In this document: one piece after another, positions 16,393-24,969 of the stretch
Numbering within the stretch: the stretch's first letter is position 1
How the letters are laid out: every line of letters starts with the position of its first letter
Origin: Cytophaga sp. FL35
Lineage (GTDB): Bacteria; Bacteroidota; Bacteroidia; Flavobacteriales; Flavobacteriaceae
Assembly: GCF_014349235.1 (NCBI RefSeq)
Contig: NZ_JACSOH010000005.1
Coordinates: forward strand, 62,001-126,000
DNA length: 64,000 bases
Direction: 5' to 3'
Made by a program: the position numbers and the translations under genes
Notes under the pieces: generated by a model
Database searches by the model: none
Seen by the model: only the letters and a program-made list of their open reading frames with translations
What the model was told of the DNA's origin: nothing

Positions 16393-17583
16393 TTAACTTG
16401 CAGGGTAAAATGTAAAAGTTTGTCCTTTTTCGAAGACTTTTTCTCCTGTAGGCACTTTTATAAATCCGTGGGCTTGGGCCAAGCTAACCAAATCTCCCGA
16501 GCCATTGCCTTTTAATAAGGTAGCATGTAGTTGAGAACCGTTCCAGAAGGTTTGTACTTGTAAAAATAGGGTCAATGTAGGGTGCGGATTCACTTCTTCT
16601 TGCAAAGTCACTTCTATATGGGTAGAAATATCCCCATTCATAACCTTTAACCAAGATAGAAAATAGACGTGGTAATTGGCAAATGTGGAAACGGGATTTC
16701 CTGGGAATGAAAATACCACGCTGCCTGATTTTTCATGGCGACCAAACCAAAATGGCTTCCCCGGTCTTTGAGCTACCCGGTGAAAAATCTTTTCTACACC
16801 CAAACTATCCAATACTTCTGGGATGTAATCAAATTTTCCTTTGGAAACACCACCGCTTAACATCAACACATCAAAATCCTCTAAAACTTGTTTTAGCTTG
16901 CTTTCTATGGCTTCTTTAACATCGGGGAGATGTACCAATTCATGTGCTATCCTTTGGTTGGATAAGGCTGCAGAAAGCGAAATAACGTTCGATTTTCTAA
17001 TTTGATGTGGTTCTGGGGTATCTTGTACCTCCACAAGTTCGTTTCCGGTAGAGATGACACAGATTCTGGGAGCTTTTTGAACCAATACCTGATGCTTGCC
17101 GACCGACGCCAAAACACCAATTACGGCTGCGGTAATCTGCGTCCCTTTTTTCAGGATAATCTCCCCATTTTCAATATCACTTCCTCTTGAATGTATATTC
17201 TGCCCTTTTTTGGGGATGGAGGTAATCTTGGCGATGCCTTTTGAAATTTCGGTCTCCTCGTACATGATAATTGTGTCGGCATCATGGGGTAACACGGCAC
17301 CGGTCATTATTTCCAAACAATGAAGACCATTCTCCAATCGCTGTTGGGGCATGCCAGCACTAAGAATTCCCTGTATAGGAAACTCGGTAATTCCGTTCTC
17401 AATTGCCCTGTAGTTAATGGCGATGCCATCTTTGGTAGAACGATTAAAGGGAGGAAAATCCCTATCAGCCATGATGTCTTCGGCCAAAATTCTATGGGTT
17501 GAAGAGAGTAGGGGAAGGGTTTCGGTGCCTAAGTTGATGGTATGGCTCAGAATCTTTTCAAACGCTTCCTCAAAAGAAATCAT
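16393..17583 (-). CDS. moeA: Molybdopterin molybdenumtransferase MoeA
   Basis: Inserts molybdate into adenylylated molybdopterin in the last step of Mo-cofactor synthesis. It is 396 residues, standard for the family. Visible features are the N-terminal SFEEAFEKIL helix, the STKDGIAINY motif, TGAVLPHDADTIIMYEE, the MoCF-domain SGGVSKGKFDYI and the FSFPGNPVSTFANYHVYF segment. No other moa/mob/mod gene is within the window, so the rest of the pathway must be elsewhere. It starts 18 bases downstream of lepB and may be read from the lepB transcript. Confidence 0.95.
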   Translation of the reverse strand: MISFEEAFEKILSHTINLGTETLPLLSSTHRILAEDIMADRDFPPFNRSTKDGIAINYRAIENGITEFPIQGILSAGMPQQRLENGLHCLEIMTGAVLPHDADTIIMYEETEISKGIAKITSIPKKGQNIHSRGSDIENGEIILKKGTQITAAVIGVLASVGKHQVLVQKAPRICVISTGNELVEVQDTPEPHQIRKSNVISLSAALSNQRIAHELVHLPDVKEAIESKLKQVLEDFDVLMLSGGVSKGKFDYIPEVLDSLGVEKIFHRVAQRPGKPFWFGRHEKSGSVVFSFPGNPVSTFANYHVYFLSWLKVMNGDISTHIEVTLQEEVNPHPTLTLFLQVQTFWNGSQLHATLLKGNGSGDLVSLAQAHGFIKVPTGEKVFEKGQTFTFYPAS

Positions 17584-17601
17584 AGCTTGTGAATATGGCG
17601 A

Positions 17602-19302
17602 TTAGGCATTTGATTTTTTACGCTTCCAAAGCCAGCTACCTACAAAGTAAGCGACCAAGGCAATGATAAAATATTTGAAGTAGGACACGGGTTCCCCTTC
17701 GCCATTAACCGTCGTAAAAATTCGGTCCCAACGGGGCTTCCAATTAAAAATTCCCTCATTGAAATTATCAACGCTCATCCAGATAAAAATAGGTGTACCC
17801 ACAATGTGATTTTCGGGAACATAGCCCCAAGCACGGCTATCTTCTGAATGATCACGGTTATCGCCCATCATCCAATAATAATCTTGCTGAAAAGTGTAAG
17901 AATCGGTTACTTGTCCGTTTACCTTGATTTGATTGCCGGAAACACTCAAGGTGTTGCCTTCATACTCGGTAATGATTTTTTTGTATAGCGGAAGCGATTT
18001 TAAATCGAGTTTAACCGTTGCTCCTTCCTCTGGAATATAAATAGGACCCATCTGATCATAATTCCAAGGATACATTGGGTTCTGAGGGAAATTGTTATAG
18101 CCCGCCACTCCTTTATCGTCCAATTCCTTGACCACGGAATCAATAGAGTTGTTCTTTTTTAGTTCGGCAACCATTTCATCGGTTAGTGCTGCGATACGTT
18201 CCCTTGGTGTTTCTTCGGTCATGGCCAAGCCTTGGCTTCTAATGACATTGACGGGAATACCACCAGCTTTCGTATAAAGTGCGATTTTACCATCCGTTGT
18301 GCGGTCAGAACCAATAAGGTACTTTCTTATGGCATCAAATTGGGTTTGATTGATAGCTCCGGTCAAGTATTTTCGTTGAAAATCCATAACCCCAATTTCC
18401 TGCAGTACTTTGGAAGAAACCCCTTTGTTGGCATAAACCGTGTAATCATACTGGGGCTTGGCACGATCCGGTAATTGCAACTGTTTACCGTCTATATAAA
18501 CGTAACCATCAATGATTTCAAGGGAATCACCAGGTATACCAACACAGCGCTTAACATAATTAGACTTCTTGTCAATAGGTTTTATGACCCCGGCCTCTTT
18601 TTTGAAAAACTGCCTTACGGTATCTGCTGGCCAACTAAAGACCACAATATCGTTTCTATCGACCTTTGTAAATCCAGGGAGCCTAAAATAAGGTAGTTGA
18701 GGCTTTTTAAGGTATGATTTGGTTCTAACAATAGGTAATGTATCATGAACCATAGGTGCGGCCACAGTGGTCATTGGTGTTCGCGCCCCATAATGGAACT
18801 TACTTACGAACAAGAGGTCTCCCACGCGTAACGTACGCTCCAAAGAGGGGGTGGGTATAACGTAGGGTTGAATAAAATAAGTATGCACTAAGGTAGCTGC
18901 TATAACTGCAAAAGCAATGGAGCTTACCCATTCCCCCGTGGCAGTGGTAGGGTGCAAACTTCGGTTTTCAATATATTTTATATCTAGGGCATAATTTACA
19001 TAGTAGATATAGAAACCAATGGTTAGTATCACAATCCACGTTTCAGCTGTACTGTTTCTGCCAAAACTTCTAATGGTCTCAATCCATATGATGGGAAACA
19101 TTAAAAGGTTGATAATGGGTATGAACAATAAGACCGTCCACCAAGTGGGCCTATTGATAATTTTCATCAGAACGATGGCGTTGTATACGGGAACTGCCGC
19201 TTCCCATGCCTTTCTACCGGCTTTTACATACAATTTCCAAGTGCCTAAAAAATGGATAACCTGAACGATGAGAATAAATAGTAACCACTGTGTAGCGTTC
19301 AT
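17602..19302 (-). CDS. lepB: Signal peptidase I with large insertion
   Basis: Inner-membrane type I signal peptidase, releasing exported proteins from their leader peptides. At 566 residues it is far longer than the about 324 of E. coli LepB. The N-terminal about 110 residues form several membrane helices, a further helix is at about 127-142, then the catalytic region: nucleophile Ser153 in IPTPSLERTL, general base Lys251 in SNYVKRCVGIPGDS and the GDNRDHSEDSRAWG box near 480. About 200 residues separate the Lys box from the GDNRD box, a long insertion also seen in other Bacteroidota. One C-terminal helix and a basic tail follow. It lies downstream of dapB. Confidence 0.93.
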   Translation of the reverse strand: MNATQWLLFILIVQVIHFLGTWKLYVKAGRKAWEAAVPVYNAIVLMKIINRPTWWTVLLFIPIINLLMFPIIWIETIRSFGRNSTAETWIVILTIGFYIYYVNYALDIKYIENRSLHPTTATGEWVSSIAFAVIAATLVHTYFIQPYVIPTPSLERTLRVGDLLFVSKFHYGARTPMTTVAAPMVHDTLPIVRTKSYLKKPQLPYFRLPGFTKVDRNDIVVFSWPADTVRQFFKKEAGVIKPIDKKSNYVKRCVGIPGDSLEIIDGYVYIDGKQLQLPDRAKPQYDYTVYANKGVSSKVLQEIGVMDFQRKYLTGAINQTQFDAIRKYLIGSDRTTDGKIALYTKAGGIPVNVIRSQGLAMTEETPRERIAALTDEMVAELKKNNSIDSVVKELDDKGVAGYNNFPQNPMYPWNYDQMGPIYIPEEGATVKLDLKSLPLYKKIITEYEGNTLSVSGNQIKVNGQVTDSYTFQQDYYWMMGDNRDHSEDSRAWGYVPENHIVGTPIFIWMSVDNFNEGIFNWKPRWDRIFTTVNGEGEPVSYFKYFIIALVAYFVGSWLWKRKKSNA

Positions 19303-19367
19303 TTTGAGAGTATTATATCGATTGGTTTAACGCAAATAAGTTCTTTCTTCGGATAATCAATAACAGC

Positions 19368-20069
19368 TTAACCTAGGTTTAACACATCTTTCATGGTGAA
19401 AATGCCTTTTTTTCCCTTGATCCATTCCGCTGCGATAACGGCACCCAATGCAAAACCTTCCCTATTGTGGGCCGTATGTTTTATTTCAATGGAATCTACC
19501 TTGCTAGTGTAATCAATAGAATGCGTACCGGGAGTCATTCCTATTCTTTTGGCGGTAATTGGAATTTCATTTTCCGCGGCATTTTCCAATTTCCATCCTT
19601 TGTAATCACTATTGTTTATGATACCCTCCGCCAAGGTAATGGCTGTACCACTGGGTTCATCCAATTTTTGGGTATGATGAATTTCTTCCATGGAAACCTT
19701 ATATTGATCTAAGGACTTCATCATTTTTGCCAAATATTGATTGAGCTCAAAGAATATATTTACCCCCAAACTGAAGTTGGAAGCGTAAATAAAGGCGCTG
19801 TCATTATCGTTGCATATTTTCTTGGCTTCCTCAAATTTATCAAGCCAACCAGTAGTACCGGAAATTACGGGAACCTTATGTTCAAAGCATTTGGTGATAT
19901 TACCGTAAGCGGCACTTGGCATGCTAAAATCGATAGCAACATCCATTTGAGAAAAATCGATCTCTTTCGTGTCTACCTCAATTTTTGCAACTATTTTATG
20001 GCCTCTATCTAGAGCGATTTGCTCTATCATTTTTCCCATTTTTCCGTATCCGAAGAGTGCTATATTCAC
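19368..20069 (-). CDS. dapB: 4-hydroxy-tetrahydrodipicolinate reductase
   Basis: Reduces hydroxytetrahydrodipicolinate with NAD(P)H in lysine and meso-diaminopimelate synthesis, feeding peptidoglycan. The 233-residue product has an N-terminal nucleotide-binding motif GYGKMGKM, the ISGTTGW loop, SNFSLGVNIFF, and the catalytic EIHHTQKLDEPSGTA segment with its His-His and Lys. It is slightly shorter than E. coli DapB (273), as usual in this phylum. It is part of the parA-parB-DUF5683-dapB-lepB gene order conserved in Flavobacteriia, but a -7 box at 20104-20111 may give it separate expression. Confidence 0.95.
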   Translation of the reverse strand: MNIALFGYGKMGKMIEQIALDRGHKIVAKIEVDTKEIDFSQMDVAIDFSMPSAAYGNITKCFEHKVPVISGTTGWLDKFEEAKKICNDNDSAFIYASNFSLGVNIFFELNQYLAKMMKSLDQYKVSMEEIHHTQKLDEPSGTAITLAEGIINNSDYKGWKLENAAENEIPITAKRIGMTPGTHSIDYTSKVDSIEIKHTAHNREGFALGAVIAAEWIKGKKGIFTMKDVLNLG

Positions 20070-20103
20070 CTTTGATGTAGTATTATAATTTTATTGAATG
20101 GCC

Positions 20104-20111
20104 CAAAAATA
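20104..20111 (-). promoter_or_regulatory. -7 promoter box TATTTTTG for dapB
   Basis: Minus-strand TAnnTTTG match 35 bases before the dapB ATG, in the 109-base gap after the DUF5683 gene. Confidence 0.45.
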
Positions 20112-20178
20112 AGATTTGAAACCCATTTTATAGGCTAATTGTATGTTTTTGTGCAAAGTGGACGCCATTCCCCCCTCC

Positions 20179-20823
20179 CTAAAATTTAATAGTCATCGTC
20201 ATACCGTAGTGTGGTACATTGGCTACGGGGTCTAGGTCAATGTAAGGTTGCATATCAAAACTAAGGTCATCATCTACATTGAATTGCTTTAAATGTGCGT
20301 CTACGTTGGCATCAACAATATTGAGGGCATATAATGCAACAGAGACCAATAGGAGTAAATCCCGATCTCTTTGATATCTTTCTTGCTGGCTTTGAAGGTC
20401 GTCCGTTTCCAAATCCGGACCGGAGCCATCACCATTTAAATCATAAAACTCATCGTCTGCAAAACCGGCTTGTCTTCTTTTAAAAGCGGTTCGAAAACGG
20501 TCATACCTACTATCGTTCCATGTATATCCATAAACGGCTGCACCAATGGCTCCGTAGACCAAAGGAACTTTCCAGTAACGTTTGTTGTAAACCTGACCGA
20601 GTCCGGGCAAAACAGCGGAGTAAAATGCAGCTTTGCTGGGCGCCAATGGGTTAATGGACCTGTTCTTTTTAGTTTTTACAGTATCTACAACCACGATACC
20701 CTCTTCTTTCATAGAGGTTTGAAGAGAGTCTATTTCTTTTGTAGGGGTATCTTGTTCTTGGGCAAATGTGCTGCAAACAACCAATGCCCATAAGAACCAT
20801 ATCATTAAGGATTTATTCACCAA
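20179..20823 (-). CDS. DUF5683 exported protein
   Basis: A 214-residue DUF5683 protein. It has an N-terminal signal-like segment (MIWFLWALVVCSTFA), a Ser/Lys-rich linker, then the family core APSKAAFYSAVLPGLGQVYNKRYWKVPLVYGAIGAAVYGY with two hydrophobic hairpin segments and a later LLLVSVALYALNIVDANVDAHL helix. The C-terminal part is strand-rich (GMTMTIKF). Its role is unknown; the gene is regularly found between parB and dapB in this family. The start overlaps the end of parB by 11 bases, implying coupled translation. Confidence 0.85.
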   Translation of the reverse strand: MVNKSLMIWFLWALVVCSTFAQEQDTPTKEIDSLQTSMKEEGIVVVDTVKTKKNRSINPLAPSKAAFYSAVLPGLGQVYNKRYWKVPLVYGAIGAAVYGYTWNDSRYDRFRTAFKRRQAGFADDEFYDLNGDGSGPDLETDDLQSQQERYQRDRDLLLLVSVALYALNIVDANVDAHLKQFNVDDDLSFDMQPYIDLDPVANVPHYGMTMTIKF

Positions 20824-21712
20824 GTATCAATTTTTTGATTCTTTTGAATTCTTCTTCGGAGTGAAATGGTATGGTTATTTTGCCTTTGCCTTTATCCGTT
20901 GCAGAAACGGCAACTTTTACGGATAAACGGTCCGTAAACGTATCTGCTCCTTTTTTAACAAAGTCCGGGATGCGTTTTGTCTTTTTGCCTTTGGTATCTT
21001 CTGGAGCTGAATGGTATTCCTTTACTCTTTTTTCTGTTTCGCGTACGCTTAGGTTCTCACCAACAATTTTTTCGTAGAGAGCAATCTGGTCGGATTTCTT
21101 TTCAATATTAACCAACGCCCTGCCATGGCCCATACTTAAAAAACCGTCTCTCATACCGGTCTGTATAATAGGGTCTAAGCGTAAAAGTCTTAAATAATTG
21201 GTAATGGTGGACCTTTTTTTACCTACACGCTCACTCAATTTTTCTTGGGTAAGTTCAATTTCATCCATAAGACGTTGGTAGGACAAGGCAATTTCAATGG
21301 GGTCTAAATCTTGGCGCTGAATATTCTCGACCAAGGCCATTTCCAAGGATTCTTGGTCGTTGGCTATACGAATGTATGCAGGAATGGTCTCGAGTCCGAT
21401 CAATTTAGAGGCTCGGTACCTTCGCTCACCGGAAACCAACTGGTATTTGTTAAAATCCAGTTTTCTTACGGTAATAGGTTGGATAACGCCCAGTTCCCTA
21501 ATGGAGATGGCCAATTCCTGTAACGCCTCGTCATTGAAGTTGGAACGTGGTTGAAATGGATTGACCTCAATGGCTTCAACATCCAATTCTACAATGTTTC
21601 CCACTACCTTATCGGCATTTTTGTCCGATGCAGATTTAATATCGTTGTCCGGGTCCTTCAATAAAGCCGAAAGTCCGCGGCCCAATGCTTGTTTCTTTGT
21701 TGCTCTCGCCAT
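20813..21712 (-). CDS. parB: Chromosome-partitioning protein ParB
   Basis: A 299-residue ParB CTPase that spreads from parS and recruits ParA and SMC for origin segregation. The N-terminal basic segment (RATKKQALGRGLSALLKD) is the ParA-interacting region; the ParB/Srx CTP-binding domain shows NPFQPRSNF and VSGERRYRASKLIG; the HTH follows (LTQEKLSERVGKKRSTITNYLRLL), then a C-terminal dimerisation part. Start and stop overlap parA and the DUF5683 gene, forming one operon. I did not find a convincing parS palindrome (TGTTTCACGTGAAACA type) in the window. Confidence 0.97.
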   Translation of the reverse strand: MARATKKQALGRGLSALLKDPDNDIKSASDKNADKVVGNIVELDVEAIEVNPFQPRSNFNDEALQELAISIRELGVIQPITVRKLDFNKYQLVSGERRYRASKLIGLETIPAYIRIANDQESLEMALVENIQRQDLDPIEIALSYQRLMDEIELTQEKLSERVGKKRSTITNYLRLLRLDPIIQTGMRDGFLSMGHGRALVNIEKKSDQIALYEKIVGENLSVRETEKRVKEYHSAPEDTKGKKTKRIPDFVKKGADTFTDRLSVKVAVSATDKGKGKITIPFHSEEEFKRIKKLILGE

Positions 21713-22485
21713 TAAGCTATTTCTTTATTTTTCTTGACCACTTCATTGGCCAAGTTGAGATAATTGGTAGCTCCCTTACTACTGGCATCATACTTTATAA
21801 TGCTCTCCCCATAACTTGGGGCTTCGCTTAAACGTACATTTCTTTGAATAATAGTGTCAAAAACCATATCCGCAAAATGTTTACGAACTTCTTCGACTAC
21901 TTGGTTGGACAACCGTAAACGTTGGTCGTACATGGTCAACAACATACCTTCAATATCTAAATTGGGGTTGTGAACTTTCTGTACGCTCTTGATCGTATTC
22001 AATAATTTGCCCAAACCTTCCAAAGCAAAATATTCACATTGAATAGGAATAATGACGGAATCTGCCGCTGTTAGAGCATTTAAGGTCAATAAGCCTAAAG
22101 AAGGTGCGCAATCTATTAGTATATAGTCATAGGAATCACGAAGTTCGGAAATAGCCTTTTTCATCATATATTCCCTGTCGTCCTTGTCAACGAGCTCAAT
22201 TTCAATGGCCACCAAATCTATATGTGCCGGTATCAAGTCTAGATTAGGGGAATCTGTTTTTATGATGGTTTCCTCTGCTTTTTGGGTCAATTCCAAGAGC
22301 TGGTATGTTCCCAATTCAACCTCTTCCACATCAATTCCTAAGCCCGAGGTTGCATTGGCCTGTGGGTCTGCATCAATAAGTAGAACCTTTTTTTCCAATA
22401 CTCCAAGGGAGGCCGCTAGGTTAACGGTAGTAGTGGTTTTGCCTACTCCACCTTTCTGGTTTGCAATAGCAATTATCTTGCCCAT
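21712..22485 (-). CDS. parA: Chromosome-partitioning ATPase ParA (Soj)
   Basis: A 257-residue Walker-type ATPase driving chromosome-origin movement with ParB. Deviant Walker A KGGVGKTTTTVNLAA at about residues 11-25 with the signature Lys, Walker A' DADPQANAT and Walker B IDCAPSLGLLTLNA are all present. There is no N-terminal HTH, so this is the chromosomal (Soj) type, not a plasmid type. Its stop overlaps the parB start by one base. The 154 bases upstream separate it from divIC and carry no other recognisable element. Confidence 0.97.
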   Translation of the reverse strand: MGKIIAIANQKGGVGKTTTTVNLAASLGVLEKKVLLIDADPQANATSGLGIDVEEVELGTYQLLELTQKAEETIIKTDSPNLDLIPAHIDLVAIEIELVDKDDREYMMKKAISELRDSYDYILIDCAPSLGLLTLNALTAADSVIIPIQCEYFALEGLGKLLNTIKSVQKVHNPNLDIEGMLLTMYDQRLRLSNQVVEEVRKHFADMVFDTIIQRNVRLSEAPSYGESIIKYDASSKGATNYLNLANEVVKKNKEIA

Positions 22486-22639
22486 TATTCGTGATTGTTA
22501 GAGGGTAAAAATACGATTATTTACAATGTGATTGAAACCATTTTGTTAACACAAGGTGAATAACCAAGGTATTTTGCGTTAAAGTTGGTTAAGTAGAAAA
22601 GATATTCGATGAAGTGCAGACGAGTAGTTTATTAAAACC

Positions 22640-22972
22640 TTACTCTTCGTTTTTTACGTGTAAACTATCTTCATACTCAATTAGGTAAATTTCCTCGTTT
22701 TTTTTCTTGAGATAGTATTTTTCCCTAGCAAATTTTTCCAATTCATCAGGATCCGATAGTTTTTCCAGTATTTGCTTGTCCTTTGCAATTTCTTGCTTCA
22801 GGAATTCCTGTTGCTTTTCAAGCTTGTTGATTTCTTTTTTGAGTTCTAGGTGAATTAATAAGGAATTGGTATCAAAAAAAAGCATCCATATAACAAAAAC
22901 CGTTGCCACCAAGATGTATATATTGGTAAGCAGGCTAAACCATTTCTTTTGTCTTAGTTCTTTAATGCCCAT
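22640..22972 (-). CDS. FtsB/DivIC-type septum formation initiator
   Basis: A 110-residue bitopic protein: short basic cytoplasmic N-terminus (GIKELRQKKWFS), one membrane helix (about 14-31), a heptad-rich coiled coil (about 38-72, HLELKKEINKLEKQQEFLKQEI) and the typical DPDELEKFAREKYYLKKKNEEIYLI segment. FtsB/DivIC proteins join FtsL and FtsQ/DivIB in the divisome and activate septal peptidoglycan synthesis. It starts 5 bases after the udk stop, so it is co-transcribed with udk. Confidence 0.92.
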   Translation of the reverse strand: MGIKELRQKKWFSLLTNIYILVATVFVIWMLFFDTNSLLIHLELKKEINKLEKQQEFLKQEIAKDKQILEKLSDPDELEKFAREKYYLKKKNEEIYLIEYEDSLHVKNEE

Positions 22973-22977
22973 TTAAA

Positions 22978-23586
22978 CTAGGTTAATTTGTCATTGATGA
23001 TGGTTTTAACAATGTCTATGGCTACGGTATTGTATTTGTTGTTGGGTATGATGATGTCCGCGTATTCTTTACTGGGTTCAATAAATTGAATATGCATTGG
23101 CTTGATACTGGTTTGGTATTTTTCTAGGGTTTCATCCAAATTCCAGCCGCGTTCATTTACATCGCGTTTTAATCGTCTAATGAGACGTTCGTCAGAATCA
23201 GCATGAACAAAAATCTTGATGTCCATCATTTTACGTAATCGGGAATTAGTCAAAATCAAGATTCCCTCCACAATCAAAACCTTAGTTGGGTGAACCGGTA
23301 CGGTTTTGTCCGTACGATTGCATTCTAGAAACGAATACACAGGTTGTTTTACGGAATGCCCATTTTTAAGTTTTACCAGATGTTTTTCCAGTAGTTCAAA
23401 ATCTATGGAATGAGGATGGTCAAAATTGGTCTTTCTTCGTTCTTCCAAAGGTAAGTGTGACAAGTCGTTATAGTAAGAATCTTGTGAAATAACGCCCACC
23501 TCCCCTTCTGGTAGTTCATCTATAATTTGATTGACCACTGTGGTTTTTCCACAACCGGTTCCTCCAGCAATCCCTATAATCAGCAT
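22978..23586 (-). CDS. udk: Uridine kinase
   Basis: Phosphorylates uridine and cytidine with ATP or GTP in pyrimidine salvage. From the ATG at 23586 it is 202 residues, the normal length. The P-loop GIAGGTGCGKTT lies within the first 16 residues, followed by SQDSYYNDL, the FDHPHSIDF motif (nucleoside binding) and VIEGILIL-like VLIVEGILIL. An earlier ATG at 23637 is rejected because it would place a TATTTTTG promoter box (23604-23611) inside the gene and add a non-family extension. It is in an operon with the FtsB/DivIC gene and divergent from the MFS exporter. Confidence 0.95.
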   Translation of the reverse strand: MLIIGIAGGTGCGKTTVVNQIIDELPEGEVGVISQDSYYNDLSHLPLEERRKTNFDHPHSIDFELLEKHLVKLKNGHSVKQPVYSFLECNRTDKTVPVHPTKVLIVEGILILTNSRLRKMMDIKIFVHADSDERLIRRLKRDVNERGWNLDETLEKYQTSIKPMHIQFIEPSKEYADIIIPNNKYNTVAIDIVKTIINDKLT

Positions 23587-23603
23587 TCCAAGTAATTTTT
23601 TGA

Positions 23604-23611
23604 CAAAAATA
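23604..23611 (-). promoter_or_regulatory. -7 promoter box TATTTTTG for udk
   Basis: Minus-strand TAnnTTTG match 18 bases before the ATG at 23586; it decides the udk start. Confidence 0.55.
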
Positions 23612-23683
23612 CATATTTGAAGTGCAATTGGGCACAATTCTGTAAAACGTTGTTGGCATACCCATGCTTCGTACTTATATGCC

Positions 23684-23691
23684 TAATTTTG
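23684..23691 (+). promoter_or_regulatory. -7 promoter box TAATTTTG directly before the MFS exporter
   Basis: TAnnTTTG match that ends 4 bases before the ATG at 23696, so the transcript may be leaderless. Confidence 0.5.
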
Positions 23692-23695
23692 TACC

Positions 23696-24913
23696 ATGCA
23701 AAATAAGAATGTAAAGCCTAATTTTGAGTTCATTGCGTTAATGGCATCATTAATGTCCATTGTGGCGTTGGCCTTAGATGCTCTTTTACCAGCTTTGTCT
23801 CAGGTAGGTGAAACTATCAACAGTTTTGATGCCACAGAAAACCAGATGCTCATTACCATGATTTTTTTGGGATTGGGCATTGGTCAACTCTTTTTTGGTC
23901 CGCTTTCGGATAGTTACGGCAGAAAACCCATTGTTTATGCAGGTTTTATACTTTTTGCCTTGGGCAGTGCTGTTTGTCTGTTAGCACCCAATTTGACCGT
24001 CATGATTGTTGGTAGAATGATTCAGGGAGTAGGTCTTTCGGCACCCAGAAGTATCGCAATTAGCATTATAAGAGACACCTACAAAGGGGATTATATGGCC
24101 CGAATTATGTCTTTTGTGACCGCCTTTTTTATATTGGTTCCTGTAATTGCACCCGCTACAGGAATGTGGATTATGGATGCTTTTAACTGGCAGGCCATAT
24201 TTTATGTGCAGCTGTTCTTTGCCGTGATTATATGTATTTGGTTTTGGAAGCGACAACCGGAAACCCTAAAACCAATTTATAAAATTCCGTTTTCTTTAAA
24301 AGTCTTTAAAAACGGCACCTTGGAATTTATCAAACATCGGGAAACCGTAGCTTTTACCTTTACTTCCGGATTTATTACCGGGGCTTTTTTGGTCTACCTA
24401 AGCGGCTCGCAACAGGTATTTGAAGAACAGTATGGTCTGGTGGAGTCCTTTCCCTATATTTTTGCCGGGCTGGCGGTTTCCATTGGTCTGTCCACCCTTT
24501 TAAACGGAACTTTGGTCATGCGTTTTGGAATGCGACGGTTGGCGCTTATGGCCTTGACCGCCTTTTGTGCCATAGCGGTGTTGTACGTTTTTCTTTTTTG
24601 GAACCAACCTAACCCATCGGTATTTGTTTTGGTATCCTTTCTTTCGCTGCAATTTTTCTGCCTAGGTTTTCTTTGGGGAAATTTTAGGTCCATCGCTATG
24701 GAACCCATAGGTCATATTGCAGGAATAGGAGCAGCTATCAATGGCTTTGTTTCCACAGTGATTGCAGTGCCCATCGCCAGTTTTATCAGTCAATATGTAA
24801 TAGATAGTGTTTGGCCTATGTTTTTAGGTTTGGCCATTTGCGGACTTATATCCTTGGCTATCATGTTGGCGGTTACCAAAAAGAAAGTCGCTGCGAGATT
24901 CTCTAGGGGATAA
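23696..24913 (+). CDS. Bcr/CflA-family MFS drug exporter
   Basis: A 405-residue major facilitator with about 12 membrane helices. The MFS motif A between helices 2 and 3 reads FGPLSDSYGRKPIVY. The RMIQGVGLSAPRSIAISIIRD segment and DAFNWQAIFY (helix 6) match the DHA1 Bcr/CflA group, which exports drugs such as bicyclomycin and chloramphenicol or small metabolites by proton antiport. Substrate unknown. It is a single-gene unit ending at a hairpin terminator (24917) that also faces acs. Confidence 0.9.
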   Translation: MQNKNVKPNFEFIALMASLMSIVALALDALLPALSQVGETINSFDATENQMLITMIFLGLGIGQLFFGPLSDSYGRKPIVYAGFILFALGSAVCLLAPNLTVMIVGRMIQGVGLSAPRSIAISIIRDTYKGDYMARIMSFVTAFFILVPVIAPATGMWIMDAFNWQAIFYVQLFFAVIICIWFWKRQPETLKPIYKIPFSLKVFKNGTLEFIKHRETVAFTFTSGFITGAFLVYLSGSQQVFEEQYGLVESFPYIFAGLAVSIGLSTLLNGTLVMRFGMRRLALMALTAFCAIAVLYVFLFWNQPNPSVFVLVSFLSLQFFCLGFLWGNFRSIAMEPIGHIAGIGAAINGFVSTVIAVPIASFISQYVIDSVWPMFLGLAICGLISLAIMLAVTKKKVAARFSRG

Positions 24914-24916
24914 TAA

Positions 24917-24949
24917 AAAAGGTTCTCGCCTTAAAGACAAGAACCTTTT
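24917..24949. terminator. Hairpin terminator between the MFS exporter and acs
   Basis: Arms AAAAGGTTCT and AGAACCTTTT enclose a 13-base loop; A-run on one side and T-run on the other suit both convergent genes. Confidence 0.75.
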
Positions 24950-24969
24950 AATTTGTTGGTCACGTTAAT

